A stretch of DNA of 64,000 nucleotides from Oxalobacteraceae bacterium OTU3CAMAD1 (GCA_024123915.1 CP099650.1:1116001-1180000), one strand, 5' to 3'. Numbered from the stretch's first letter, positions 36,401-44,366 are shown. The notes: generated by a model not told the origin, from the sequence alone. Translations and numbers: made by a program.

Positions 36401-36484
36401 AAGCGTGGCGGGCGTAACCGGGTGGTGCTGATCGATGTCGAGGCGGATCGGCCGGGAGTTCAGGTCCCGGCCGCTTCCGGTTGA
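33437..36484 (+). CDS. Membrane sensor diguanylate cyclase (CHASE, PAS/GAF, GGDEF)
   Basis: A 1015-residue protein. The first membrane span lies at ~20-37 and the second at ~315-335 (GFGVPIGALAAWVAWML). Between them is a periplasmic CHASE domain with characteristic 'YGVQGLFYSSLDVDRAEFHT', 'VQAIGYIRLI' and 'WYAPTVYMEPFNESNRRAIG'. Cytoplasmic PAS-like (about 375-500), GAF (about 515-665) and another PAS-like segment follow. The GGDEF domain has DLDHFKRINDEYGHAAGDAV and RIGGEEF (near residue 915). RKID precedes GGEEF by five residues, fitting the inhibitory site. It should synthesise c-di-GMP in response to an external ligand. The ribosome site is weak, so the start may shift slightly. Confidence 0.9.
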   Translation: MADIQAQLRRVVQALLSQRVLPALVLAGSLGVTAVLWHGARADAEQEAQADFDGRVRELVNQLDQRMQTYVQVLYGVQGLFYSSLDVDRAEFHTYLAGQELGGHFPGVQAIGYIRLIGADQREAHEALVRRIDYPHYRLVPPGARPWYAPTVYMEPFNESNRRAIGFDSASDPVRRAALEQARDSGLPAMTGRVGLVQDHGKPPQAGFLIMLPLYSAGQPVRSWSERRAAIKGWVFAPFRVGDLMAGLGNARTAALDVEIYDGDRVTPEARMYDSAPAASATLRSSVQQMAIAGHRWTLRISLLPGKSARVDRATRIAGFGVPIGALAAWVAWMLTRARVRAHRALARSRILAGELKDGQAALMVLADSAQSSQAMLRSILDSTIDGILVDNLKGSVLNSNRRFRELWNVPECLDWQSDGAVLMQHMREQLYHPDGGLRLDDAQQMLLPGVQRGLPVEAQHELLRLKDGRVIEQHTRGLRLGSEPARIWSFRDITERTHTERREKTRRHVLELLATGAPLHTILESVVKGVETDNEDLMCCVLLLDEPGEHLLVTAAPSLPAFFIAAVHGMSVHALHSACGESVRTRGRVIIEDIRNAPSWMEHRDLAVQARLGSCWSDPIFGAGGNVLGSFAVFHPEARLPSIANIALIEQAARLAGIAVEQAQAAEAVRAGEARFRSLYDHAPVALWEQDWSAVRAALAELAQCGVDDMERYLSANPSQVRRLASLVRILDVNASALRQIGVEPCRKDMSLITLAQNFDAEAMPGFARAVTALVRGERFFSCEGSFERLDGVTRLNELTLLVMPGHTDSLDFVIVSTLDTTEKRRMHDELRVLATTDFLTGLPNRREFMNRLAEEQERLQRDIGACTAVLLLDLDHFKRINDEYGHAAGDAVLRQLSELMRQDQRKIDMRGRIGGEEFAILLPGATLGKAAVFADRLRQRIADTPMCLGDGLQLTVTVSIGIAVMGGKQPGGDAALVRADQALYTAKRGGRNRVVLIDVEADRPGVQVPAASG

Positions 36485-36526
36485 AAGGGGTAAAGCGGAG
36501 CTGCAAAGTCACTGGGCAACGGTGTT

Positions 36527-36618
36527 ACGTAGGGCGGATTAGCGTAGCGTAATCGGCCATATATGAGCCGCCGACGGAGCGTGGCGGATTACGGCGTGCC
36601 GCCTAATCCGCCCTACGT
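36527..36618. repeat. Dispersed palindromic repeat, family A, copy 2
   Basis: A 92-base element with the same 15-base inverted ends (ACGTAGGGCGGATTA / TAATCCGCCCTACGT) as the copies at 25308 and 63372, and a variable centre. It lies between the convergent ends of the sensor cyclase and the small membrane protein gene, where a hairpin could terminate both transcripts. Confidence 0.88.
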
Positions 36619-36631
36619 GTCTCCGTGTGAC

Positions 36632-37042
36632 TCAGACCGCGTGTTCCATCGTGGCGCGCAGGCGCTGCTTGCGGGAGCGGCTGGTGAAGTACCAGTACAG
36701 GCCGATCGGGATCAGCAGCGGCAGCAGCAGGGGCGAGATCGCCGCCGCCAGAAGCACGCCCGCCAGCACCAGCGCGCTGACCATGACGATGCCGACCCCG
36801 GCGAACACCAGGCCGACGAACACCGCCGCGCAGGTCATCGCCAGCGCCGCGATCAGCAGGCCGCCGGCGCCCAGCACGATGCCGAGCAAGGCGCCGAACG
36901 GACCGCCCACTTCATCGCCATCGAGGTTGACGGTCATGCCGTCGCCGAAGACCGCCTGGCACACCGACACCGCCAGCAGCAGGACGAAGAGGCCGAGTAC
37001 GATTTTTTTGGTTTTGCTGGTTTTGCCGAGTTTGCTGTCCAT
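36632..37042 (-). CDS. Small hydrophobic membrane protein
   Basis: A 136-residue protein whose start (MDSKLGKTSKTKK) is preceded by AAGGGA. A basic N-terminus leads to one span (IVLGLFVLLLAVSVCQAVFG). A short hydrophilic loop follows (DGMTVNLDGDEVGGPFG), then a long hydrophobic region of two or three spans rich in Ala, Leu, Val and Gly. The C-terminus is basic (FTSRSRKQRLRATMEHAV). No family recognised. It is probably an inner-membrane protein; the acidic loop may face the periplasm. Confidence 0.65.
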   Translation of the reverse strand: MDSKLGKTSKTKKIVLGLFVLLLAVSVCQAVFGDGMTVNLDGDEVGGPFGALLGIVLGAGGLLIAALAMTCAAVFVGLVFAGVGIVMVSALVLAGVLLAAAISPLLLPLLIPIGLYWYFTSRSRKQRLRATMEHAV

Positions 37043-37231
37043 GATCGATCCCTTGGTTGTTTGTTGTTCGTTTGCCGTTTTGCTTTGGCATGGTCGAACT
37101 GTATCGGCGCGCGCCTTTGCCGGCCATCGGATTGCGACAGACCGGCGGATTTGCGGGATGGAATGACGCCGGGTGGCGACGAGCGGAATGGGTGAGCGAT
37201 GTGCAGCCGAGGTGGAAACCGCTGGTACTCG

Positions 37232-37281
37232 GGAACAAAACACTGATTGTTCCTTGATTTAAAGATATCCCCGCCTATACT
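37232..37281 (+). promoter_or_regulatory. Promoter with adjoining operator for small proline-rich gene
   Basis: TTGATT (37254-37259), a 16-base spacer and TATACT (37276-37281) make a good sigma-70 promoter. Directly upstream, GGAACAA and TTGTTCC form a seven-base inverted repeat with an eight-base centre (37232-37253), abutting the -35 box. A ribosome site and ATG follow at 37301-37316. The arrangement points to a regulated small transcript. Confidence 0.6.
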
Positions 37282-37313
37282 GATAACCTGACTTGCGCAG
37301 GGAGGGTTTTACC

Positions 37314-37571
37314 ATGGCATGGCTTGCAATAAGCGAGGGTCAATCGCTACCTTCGATACTCAATCGGACCACGCGCCAACGCAGCGCACGGCAACGCTCC
37401 GGCGGAGGCCCGAAAGGTCCGCCATCGGCACCGCCGACCATACCGCCTATCATCATCACACCGTTCAGCTATCACAAGCCCGATCCGGCGATCGATCCGC
37501 GCGTCACGCCGCCCAAGCCGCCGATCGCGCCGCCGCACCGGCCTTGCATGTCTTGCATGGCCGTTTGCTGA
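37314..37571 (+). CDS. Small proline-rich protein with C-terminal cysteine motif
   Basis: An 85-residue frame with GGAGGG seven bases before its ATG, behind a good promoter. It begins MAWLAISEGQSLPSILN, has a basic stretch (TTRQRSARQRSGGGPKG), then a Pro/Ile-rich part (PPTIPPIIITPF) and ends with PHRPCMSCMAVC containing three cysteines. There is no clear signal peptide or membrane span. The family is unknown. An overlapping frame from the ATG at 37319 has similar length but less favourable ribosome-site spacing. A precursor-like architecture is possible but nothing identifies a modifying enzyme nearby. The coding claim rests on the promoter, ribosome site and downstream stem. Confidence 0.45.
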   Translation: MAWLAISEGQSLPSILNRTTRQRSARQRSGGGPKGPPSAPPTIPPIIITPFSYHKPDPAIDPRVTPPKPPIAPPHRPCMSCMAVC

Positions 37572-37606
37572 ACCGTTTCTGACGTCATCGACCGCGCGAC
37601 CAGCGT

Positions 37607-37637
37607 CCGGCGCCGCCCCGTTCGAGGGCGGCGCCGG
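37607..37637 (+). terminator. Very stable stem-loop after small proline-rich gene
   Basis: CCGGCGCCGCCC and GGGCGGCGCCGG form a perfect twelve-base stem with a seven-base loop. No T run follows, so it may be a terminator of the non-canonical kind or an mRNA-stabilising structure. Confidence 0.45.
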
Positions 37638-37742
37638 CATGTCGACGCGGCAGATCGCTCATCGATATCGAGTTGCTATTGTTGTTCGGGTGCTGTCCGC
37701 TTATGATTCCACCCCGACCCCAATTCAACACGAGCCCCAAGC

Positions 37743-38243
37743 ATGAGCAACGACTACCCAGACGATTTCGACGAACAGCCCGACGACGCCCCGATCCAGG
37801 AGGCGCGCGTGTGGCAAGGCAATGGCTGGACCGCGCGCGTGATCAAGAACGACGACGACGAGGGCTGGGCCGTGGCGATGATCAAGGACGGCGAGCCGGA
37901 GCCGGCGCTGGTCGGTCCCTGGACCATGGGCCGCGACAAGAAAAACCCCAAGCCGCTCGACGTCAACGCCTTCAACACACTGGTCAAGACCGCCAACGAG
38001 GTGATCCGCCGCCACGAGCAGCAATTGCACGCCCAGCTGCACAAGAACGTGTTCGTCAGCACCGACGACGGCCAGGTCAAGGTCGCGCTCGACATCGTGC
38101 CGGACGAGGACGACGCCTACGCCACCCTGACCGCGTTCGACCCCTACGGCGAGCAGATCGCCCAGGTGCGCGTGCCGCCGACTTTCAAGTTGAGCGTGAC
38201 GAGCGCGGAGGCGTGGATCGAAAAAGGCTACAAAAAGCCCTGA
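37743..38243 (+). CDS. Conserved hypothetical acidic protein
   Basis: A 166-residue cytoplasmic protein with an acidic N-terminus (MSNDYPDDFDEQPDDAP). A beta-rich part (RVWQGNGWTARVIKNDDDEG), a helix (FNTLVKTANEVIRRHEQQLH) and a second beta part (VFVSTDDGQVKVALDIVPDE) follow. The ending 'SAEAWIEKGYKKP' is compact. I recognise no named domain. It has no signal or membrane segment and stands alone ahead of the GAF kinase, about 110 bases upstream. Confidence 0.7.
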   Translation: MSNDYPDDFDEQPDDAPIQEARVWQGNGWTARVIKNDDDEGWAVAMIKDGEPEPALVGPWTMGRDKKNPKPLDVNAFNTLVKTANEVIRRHEQQLHAQLHKNVFVSTDDGQVKVALDIVPDEDDAYATLTAFDPYGEQIAQVRVPPTFKLSVTSAEAWIEKGYKKP

Positions 38244-38352
38244 TCGCCCATAAACGACGGCCAGAGCGTTGCTTTCTGCGACAAGCGCTGGCCTCTTGGC
38301 GCATTGACCTGATAGTATTTCCTATGTGCATCAATCCCACTTAGGAAATTCG

Positions 38353-40296
38353 ATGGAAAGTCGTCTTACCCGTCTCGAAGCCGTTCAGACAATGTTGCTC
38401 GAAATCGGACAGAAATCGAGCACCTGCACCGATATCAGCGAGTTCTTGCAATCCGTGCACGCGGCGCTGGGCCGCATCATGTACGCGGCCAACTTCTTCG
38501 TCGCGCTGAGCGACCACGACGGACCGGCCAACCAGGTGCGCTTCGTCTATTACGTCGACGAGGTCGACGAGCCGCCCGATCCCGGCGAGTTGAGCGAACT
38601 GGTGGCCGGCAAGTCGCCCACGGCGGCGGTGATCCTCAGCGGCAAGCCGCTGGTCATGACGGCGGCCGAACACGTCGCCAGGCTCGAGGCCGACGCCGGC
38701 TTCGGCATCGGCACCATCGCCGAGCACTGGATGGGCTGCCCGCTGCTGGACCAGAACCACCAGGTGCTGGGCGCGATCGTGATTCAAAGCTACGACAAGC
38801 AACACACCTTCAGCCAGGAGGACCAGGCGCTGTTCTCCTTGATCGCCAACCACGTCTCGAGCGCGCTGCGCGGCCTGCAAAGCATGGACCGGCTGGAACG
38901 CGCGGTGCAGGAGCGCACCGCGCTGCTGGCGCACGAGGTGGCCGAGCGGCGCCGCGCCGAGAGCATCCAGCGCGCGCTGTACGAGCTGGCCAACCTGTCG
39001 GCGACGACCACCGGCGGCAATGCGCTCAACACGCGGCTGCATGAAATCATCAGCGAGCTGGTGCCGGCGCAGAACTTCCTGATCGCGATCTATCATCCGG
39101 ACACCGAGGAAGTCAGCATTCCGTATTTTGTCGATGAAAAGGACGACCAGGCGCCGGTCAAGCGCTTCGATTTCGGCATCGGCATGTCGTCGTATATTTT
39201 GCGGTGCAAGCAGGCGGCGCTGCTCGACAAGGCCGGCCTGAACGCGCTGGTGGCCGCCGGCGAGATCGCCCGGCCGCTGGGCAACGTCGAGATCGCCAGC
39301 TGGATGGGCGCGCCAATGCTGCTGGGCGACCAGGCCTATGGCGTGATCATCGTGCAGAGCTACGACGCCGCCGTCACCTACAGCCAGGGCGACCTGGACA
39401 TCCTGGCCTTCATGGCCAGCCACGTCGCGGTGGCGATCGCGCGCATGCAGGCCGAGCGCGAGATTCGCCGCGCCAAGGACGCGCTCGAAGAGCAGAACGC
39501 GGCGCTGGAGAGCGCGCTGACGTCGCTCAAGGACGCGCAAGGCGAGCTGGTAAGGCAGGAGAAGCTGGCCTCGCTAGGGCGCCTGGTGGCCGGCGTGGCG
39601 CACGAGATCAACACCCCGCTGGGCATCTGCGTGACGGCCACCAGCCATCTGGTGGAGGAGCTCAAGCTCACGCGCGAGGACATGGCGGCGGGCGTGCTCG
39701 ACGAGGACGGCCTGAACCAGTTCTTCGACATCATCGACCAGTCGCTGCGCATCATGACGACCAACACGCAGCGGGCGGCGGCGCTGGTGCGCAGCTTCAA
39801 GCAGGTGGCGGTGGACCAGTCGTCCGACGATATCCGCAGCTTCAACCTGCGCAAGTATCTCGACGAGGTGCTGCTGTCGCTGCAGCCCAAGCTCAAGGGC
39901 AAGCCGATCGCCATCGAGATCGATTGCGAGGAGCGCATCGAGATGGCCAGCTTCCCCGGCGCGGTGTCGCAGATCGTCACCAACATGGTGATGAACTCGC
40001 TGGTGCACGGCTACGAGGAGGGGCAGTCGGGCAAGATCAAAATCACCGGCAAGCTCGATGGCGATTTCGTCGTCTTCGAATACAGCGACGACGGCGTCGG
40101 CATGGACACGGGCACCCTGGCACAGTTGTTCGATCCGTTCTTCACCACCAAGCGCGGCTCGGGCGGCAGCGGCCTGGGCGCGCATATCCTGTTCAACCTG
40201 GTGACGGGCGCGCTGGGCGGCACCGTCAAAGTGGCCAGCGCGCCGGGCATGGGCTTGCACTACAAGCTGCGCTTCCCCAAGATCAAACGCAAATAA
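38353..40296 (+). CDS. Double-GAF sensor histidine kinase
   Basis: A 647-residue soluble kinase starting at the ATG with AGGAAA upstream. Two GAF-like domains (about 15-180 and 205-365) share parallel phrases ('YAANFFVALSDHDG', 'PAQNFLIAIYHPDTEEVSIP', 'HWMGCPLLDQNHQVLGAIVI', 'ASWMGAPMLLGDQAYGVIIV'). A coiled linker leads to the H-box LVAGVAHEINTPLGI (near residue 416), then the ATPase domain with 'MVMNSLVHGYEEG', 'YSDDGVGMD', 'LFDPFFTTKRGSGGSGLGAH'. There is no receiver domain or partner regulator adjacent. The GAF modules suggest a small-molecule signal in the cytoplasm. The next gene begins eleven bases on. Confidence 0.92.
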   Translation: MESRLTRLEAVQTMLLEIGQKSSTCTDISEFLQSVHAALGRIMYAANFFVALSDHDGPANQVRFVYYVDEVDEPPDPGELSELVAGKSPTAAVILSGKPLVMTAAEHVARLEADAGFGIGTIAEHWMGCPLLDQNHQVLGAIVIQSYDKQHTFSQEDQALFSLIANHVSSALRGLQSMDRLERAVQERTALLAHEVAERRRAESIQRALYELANLSATTTGGNALNTRLHEIISELVPAQNFLIAIYHPDTEEVSIPYFVDEKDDQAPVKRFDFGIGMSSYILRCKQAALLDKAGLNALVAAGEIARPLGNVEIASWMGAPMLLGDQAYGVIIVQSYDAAVTYSQGDLDILAFMASHVAVAIARMQAEREIRRAKDALEEQNAALESALTSLKDAQGELVRQEKLASLGRLVAGVAHEINTPLGICVTATSHLVEELKLTREDMAAGVLDEDGLNQFFDIIDQSLRIMTTNTQRAAALVRSFKQVAVDQSSDDIRSFNLRKYLDEVLLSLQPKLKGKPIAIEIDCEERIEMASFPGAVSQIVTNMVMNSLVHGYEEGQSGKIKITGKLDGDFVVFEYSDDGVGMDTGTLAQLFDPFFTTKRGSGGSGLGAHILFNLVTGALGGTVKVASAPGMGLHYKLRFPKIKRK

Positions 40297-40306
40297 GGAG
40301 CCGGAA

Positions 40307-40801
40307 ATGATGGGTTTACGTTCGATTCTTTTGGCATCGATATTCTTTGCGGCGCAGGCGCATGCCGTGGCCGCCGAGCCGAAACCGGCCGACGCGGAGG
40401 CGGCCGTCCGGCAAGCCGACGACGCTTACTGGGCCGCCTACAACCGCGCCGACCCGGTCGCCATGAACGCGTTCCTGGCCGACGATGTCGAGTTCTACCA
40501 TGACCGTGGCGGCAGCTTGATCGGCAAGAAACTGCTGGCGGCCGCCAACAACGGCATGGCCACCAGCGAACACAAACTGCGCCGCGAAGTGATTCCCGGC
40601 ACCGTGAAATTTTTCCCGATGCGCAAGGACGACGTCGTCTACGGCTATCTGTCGACCGGCGAACACCAGTTCATCGTCCTGCCCAAGGACAAGCCGGAGT
40701 TCCTGGCCGGCCGCGCGCTATTCACGCAACTGTGGGTATTGCAGGGTAAGGAGTGGAAAGTCTCGCGCATCTTCAGCTACGAGCACGCGGACGCCAAATA
40801 A
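40307..40801 (+). CDS. Secreted NTF2-like (SnoaL/DUF4440) protein
   Basis: A 164-residue protein with a signal peptide ending near AHAVAAEP. The NTF2-like cone fold is indicated by 'AAVRQADDAYWAAYNRADPV', 'AMNAFLADDVEFYHDRGG' and 'FTQLWVLQGKEWKVSRIFSY'. Family members are binding proteins or small enzymes; the substrate is not evident. A GGAG-type ribosome site lies before the ATG. The gene is ten bases behind the kinase, so it is probably co-transcribed. A role of the exported protein in the kinase's stimulus is possible but speculative. Confidence 0.85.
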   Translation: MMGLRSILLASIFFAAQAHAVAAEPKPADAEAAVRQADDAYWAAYNRADPVAMNAFLADDVEFYHDRGGSLIGKKLLAAANNGMATSEHKLRREVIPGTVKFFPMRKDDVVYGYLSTGEHQFIVLPKDKPEFLAGRALFTQLWVLQGKEWKVSRIFSYEHADAK

Positions 40802-40912
40802 CGTAGCACGGTGGCGACGATTCGGCGCGGAGCGAAGTGTCCGCCGCCGGCAATCCCTAAGATGGGCGTTCCAGGGCGGCATTCGCGCTGCCCTCGTTAT
40901 CAGAAAACGCCC

Positions 40913-42103
40913 ATGCACCCCTCCAACGCCGTTGCCGCCGCCAGTCATTCCGATCCCTATCCTTATTACCGCCAATTGCTGGCGGGTCCTCCGCTGTATT
41001 TCGACGCCGGGTTGCGACTGTGGATCGCCAGCAGGGCCGAAGTCATCCAAGAGGTATTCGACAATCCGCATTGTCTGGTGCGGCCTGCCGCCGAGCCTGT
41101 TCCCCGGGCCATCGTCGGTTGCGACGCGCGGGCCATCTTCGCAAGTTTGATACGCATGAACGACGGCGCCGCGCATGCCGGCCCCAAGCGCGCCATTGGA
41201 CAGGCGCTGGCCGGGGTGGACCTTGCCGTCGTTACCGAGAAAACCCGCCGTTTGGCGGCCCTGCTGGAGGAGCGGCATGTTCCCGCCGATGGCGCCGCCC
41301 TCACGCGCTGGCTGTTCGACCTGCCCACCTGTGTCGTGGCCGATCTGCTCGGCGTTGGCCATGCGGAACTGGCGCCGGTGGCGCGGTGGGTGGCGGAGTT
41401 CGTGCGCTGTTTGTCGCCGTTGTCGACGCCGGAACAACTGGCCGGGGCGGAGACCGCCGCGCGGTCGTTGAATCGACGCTTCGCCGAGCTGGTGCGATCG
41501 GGTTCGGCGGTGCCGGGCACACTGCTGGGCGAGGTATGCCGGCACGCTGCCGAGATCGGCTGGGATGAGCGGGAGGCGATTATCGCCAATCTTGTTGGTC
41601 TGTTGTCGCAAACCCATGAAGCTACCGCCGGGCTGATCGGGAATTGTGTCGTGGTTTTGCTTAGTCAGCCCGGATTGGAGCGGCGCCTGCGCGCCGAGCC
41701 GGGACTGGCGGCGGCGGTGGTGCGGGAGGTGGCGCGTTTCGATCCTCCGGTGCAAAACACGCGGCGGTTCGTGGCGCAGGCGACCAGCGTGGCGGGCGTG
41801 ACCTTACAGCCGGGTGACGTTGTCTTGCTGTCGTTGGCCGCCGCCGGACGCGATGAGCGAGTACATGCGCAGCCGGATGTGTTTATGCTGGAGCGGGAGA
41901 GTCGCCCATTGCCTGGCTTCGGACATGGGCGTCATGCTTGTCCGGGGCAGAGTTTGGCCTTGGCTATCGCTACGGCGGCCCTTCAATATTTGTTGGCGCG
42001 GCCGGTAGCGCTCGGGCCGGCGGGATTTGGCTGGGACTATCGGCCGTCGGCCAATGCGCGCTTGCCGGAGTTTTTTAATGCAGGTTCGGAGGGGTGGTCA
42101 TGA
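40913..42103 (+). CDS. Cytochrome P450 with altered oxygen-activation motif
   Basis: A 396-residue bacterial-type P450. The heme loop FGHGRHACPGQSLAL carries the proximal cysteine, and the K-helix ExxR is EVAR in 'VVREVARFDPPVQNTRRF'. The I-helix is 'LLSQTHEATAGLIGN'. Where related P450s have AGHETT, this has QTHEAT, so the acid is kept but the conserved threonine (Thr252 in P450cam) is alanine. This occurs in a few P450s that use substrate-assisted proton delivery. Start chosen at MHPSNAVAA. The TGA overlaps the ATG of an ABM monooxygenase gene, so both probably act on the same compound. No ferredoxin or ferredoxin reductase gene is adjacent. Confidence 0.93.
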   Translation: MHPSNAVAAASHSDPYPYYRQLLAGPPLYFDAGLRLWIASRAEVIQEVFDNPHCLVRPAAEPVPRAIVGCDARAIFASLIRMNDGAAHAGPKRAIGQALAGVDLAVVTEKTRRLAALLEERHVPADGAALTRWLFDLPTCVVADLLGVGHAELAPVARWVAEFVRCLSPLSTPEQLAGAETAARSLNRRFAELVRSGSAVPGTLLGEVCRHAAEIGWDEREAIIANLVGLLSQTHEATAGLIGNCVVVLLSQPGLERRLRAEPGLAAAVVREVARFDPPVQNTRRFVAQATSVAGVTLQPGDVVLLSLAAAGRDERVHAQPDVFMLERESRPLPGFGHGRHACPGQSLALAIATAALQYLLARPVALGPAGFGWDYRPSANARLPEFFNAGSEGWS

Positions 42104-42504
42104 TTGCCGTCATTTTTGAGGTTGTGCCGCATAGCCACGCGCGGCAGCAGTATCTGGCGCTGGCGGCGGATCTGGCGCCGCTGCTGGCCGGGATCGATGG
42201 CTTTGTGTCCATTGAACGCTTTCAGAGTTTGAGCCAGCCCGACAAGATTCTGTCGTTGTCGTTCTGGCGGGATGAGGAGTCGGTGCGGCTGTGGCGCAAT
42301 ACCGAGGAGCATCGCGCCGCGCAATCGCAGGGCAGGGCGGGGGTGTTTGCCGACTATCGGCTGCGCATCGCGGGCGTGATACGTGATTATGGGTTGGTGG
42401 AGCGCGCGCAGGCCCCGCTGGATAGTCGTGCTGCGCACAAAGAAAAAATCGCCTCGGAAACCGTCGTTCACGACGGCTCGAAGATGGCAAGGCCGATCGA
42501 TTAA
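42100..42504 (+). CDS. ABM-type (antibiotic biosynthesis monooxygenase) small protein
   Basis: A 134-residue protein with a dimeric ferredoxin-like ABM fold: 'MIAVIFEVVPHSHARQQYLA', 'GIDGFVSIERFQSLSQPDKI', 'LSFWRDEESVRLWRNTEEHR', and 'YRLRIAGVIRDYGLVERA'. Such proteins are heme-degrading-like or cofactor-free oxygenases; many are uncharacterised. The ATG overlaps the P450 stop, so it is translationally coupled with the P450. The stop overlaps the convergent S41 peptidase stop by four bases. Confidence 0.87.
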   Translation: MIAVIFEVVPHSHARQQYLALAADLAPLLAGIDGFVSIERFQSLSQPDKILSLSFWRDEESVRLWRNTEEHRAAQSQGRAGVFADYRLRIAGVIRDYGLVERAQAPLDSRAAHKEKIASETVVHDGSKMARPID

Positions 42505-43595
42505 CGCTTGCCCGCGAGGGTATAGACCGGCTTCTCGGTTTCTCCCTTCTCCACCATGACGAGAAGGCGTTGCAGTTCCGTTCGCTCGTCGCCCTCCTTT
42601 GCGGATGCCACCAGGTTGCGCAGGATGGCGATATGCGCCGCCTGCAGCGCTTGCGCTGCGGGCACGGCGACGTCCGGTTTCACGCCGACACGCTCCCAGT
42701 TGGTTTTAGTGACGAAATTGATCATGCGCGACGTCGGGATCGAGACCGCGATGTCGTATCCCAAGCTGTACCAGGTCATGGGATTGGAAGCGCCGATGGT
42801 GGTTTCGCCGACCAGGGTGCCACGCTTGAGCACCTGGAAGTTATAGGCGAAGTCCTCGGCGGCGGAACCCGTCCGGGCCGAGGTCAGCACATATACCGGC
42901 TTGTCGTAACGCGGCGAGAACGTCGGCACCGTCCAGATCTGCTGCGTCGTGTCGGTCGGGCGATCGTAGATATCGATCAGGTGGTGCGGTTGGCCCGCCG
43001 GGAGGAAGTGACTCATCAGATACGCCACGCTGGCCGAGTGGCCGCCGCCGTTGCGGCGCAGGTCGACGATCAGCGCATCCGTGCCCGCTAAAAGCGACAT
43101 CGCCGCCGCGTAAGCCGCGCCGACCGATTCCACGCCGGCAAAGCGGCGCAACTCGATGTAACCGACGTTGCCGGGAAGGCGTTCGATCTTCTCGATGTCA
43201 TAGCCGCGCCGCGCGGCCGCGTTACGCCATTCGTCTAGCTTGGCGCGGCTTGGAGGCTCCTCGGTAGCGCTGGGCTCACTGAAGCCCTCGTAACGCCCGA
43301 CAATGAAATGCAGGTCGCCGCTCAATTCGCGCAAGTCCTTCTTCAGCGCCGCGCTGAACGCCGTTGCGCCGGCGGCGGCCGCATAGCCTCCTTCGGCATT
43401 TTTCCTGATGATCGCACTGCCGATCTGTTCGGCCCGCGTTGGATCGATGTAATTCGCGTTCATTTTCGCCGCCAGCGTTTGCACGATCGCGGCGCGATCG
43501 GACGCGCTCAACGCGGTGTCCTGCGCGGCCAAGGCGGACAACGACCACAGCGCGCCCAAGACGACCGCTGAAACAAGCTTCTTGCTACCTAACAT
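42501..43595 (-). CDS. Secreted S41 family (IRBP/CtpA-like) serine peptidase
   Basis: A 364-residue exported protein with a signal peptide ending near ALAAQ. The N-terminal helical part (AAIVQTLAAKMNANYIDP) resembles the retinol-binding-protein-like S41 branch. The catalytic domain follows: 'NVGYIELRRFAG', 'DALIVDLRRNGGGHSASVAY' and the nucleophile in TSARTGSAAEDFAYNFQ (Ser244, with Glu247). No PDZ domain is obvious. It lies 18 bases behind the LytTR regulator gene on the same strand, so it probably belongs to that two-component operon and is a downstream effector. Confidence 0.88.
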   Translation of the reverse strand: MLGSKKLVSAVVLGALWSLSALAAQDTALSASDRAAIVQTLAAKMNANYIDPTRAEQIGSAIIRKNAEGGYAAAAGATAFSAALKKDLRELSGDLHFIVGRYEGFSEPSATEEPPSRAKLDEWRNAAARRGYDIEKIERLPGNVGYIELRRFAGVESVGAAYAAAMSLLAGTDALIVDLRRNGGGHSASVAYLMSHFLPAGQPHHLIDIYDRPTDTTQQIWTVPTFSPRYDKPVYVLTSARTGSAAEDFAYNFQVLKRGTLVGETTIGASNPMTWYSLGYDIAVSIPTSRMINFVTKTNWERVGVKPDVAVPAAQALQAAHIAILRNLVASAKEGDERTELQRLLVMVEKGETEKPVYTLAGKR

Positions 43596-43613
43596 ACATT
43601 TCTCCAGGATGGA

Positions 43614-44366
43614 CTACGAATCGTTTTTTGCGTTGAGGTATTGCAGCGCCTCCGTCAACGCCGGCATGTAGGAGCGGCTGGCGCGCAGCACACTGCCGTC
43701 GCGCAGGCGCAGCATGGCGTCGCGGTTGGTCAGCGAACGCAGTTCGGCGATCATGTCGAGCCGTACGATGGACGAGCGGTGCACGCGGTGGAACTGACGC
43801 GGATCGAGCTGCATGGCCAGGTTCTGCAGGCGTTCCCGCACCAGCCAGGTCTTGCCGTTCGCATGCAGGCAGGCATAATCGCCGTCGGCCTCGATGCGCT
43901 CGACGTCGGCCACCGGCACCAGCACCGTGCGCGATCCCACACGCACGCTGAAGCTGCAAATTGCCGTTGCCGCCGGTGCTGCGGCGCGACTTTGGCGGCG
44001 GTAGGGGAAGGCCTGCTGCGCGCGCTCCAGGGCTTCGTCGAAGCGCTCGTCATCGACCGGCTTGAGCAGGTAATCGAGGACGGCCAGTTCGAACGCTTGC
44101 AGGGCGAAGCCTTCGTAGGCGGTGAGCAGGATCGTCATCGGCCGCTGCGCCGGCGGCAGTGCGGCCAGCACGTCGAGTCCGCTCTTGCCCGGCATCTCGA
44201 CGTCGACGAACGCCAGGTCGGGCTTCAGTGCCACAATCCCTTGGTAAGCGCTGTCGCCGTCAGCGAATTCTCCCACCAGCTCAAAGGCGCCGCGCTGCGC
44301 CAGCCTGACCTTGACCGCCAGCCTGGCCAGCGGTTCGTCGTCGACGATCACCACCCTGATGTTCAC
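43614..44366 (-). CDS. LytTR-family response regulator
   Basis: A 250-residue regulator. The receiver domain includes Asp9/Asp10, phospho-acceptor Asp55 in 'LAFVDVEMPGKSGLDVL', Thr82 and Lys102 in 'VLDYLLKPVDD'. An Ala-rich linker leads to a C-terminal LytTR DNA-binding domain with 'VADVERIEADGDYACLHANG' and 'FHRVHRSSIVRLDMIAELRS'. It is the AlgR/LytR type that binds direct repeats. Its start overlaps the kinase stop by four bases (ATGA), and the S41 peptidase follows. Expected to control the peptidase and perhaps other targets. Confidence 0.93.
   Translation of the reverse strand: MNIRVVIVDDEPLARLAVKVRLAQRGAFELVGEFADGDSAYQGIVALKPDLAFVDVEMPGKSGLDVLAALPPAQRPMTILLTAYEGFALQAFELAVLDYLLKPVDDERFDEALERAQQAFPYRRQSRAAAPAATAICSFSVRVGSRTVLVPVADVERIEADGDYACLHANGKTWLVRERLQNLAMQLDPRQFHRVHRSSIVRLDMIAELRSLTNRDAMLRLRDGSVLRASRSYMPALTEALQYLNAKNDS

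Noticed and set aside
37319..37582. Alternative 87-codon frame overlapping the small proline-rich gene
   Set aside because: Its ATG is further from the ribosome site and the product is rich in Arg/His/Thr without pattern; kept only as an alternative.
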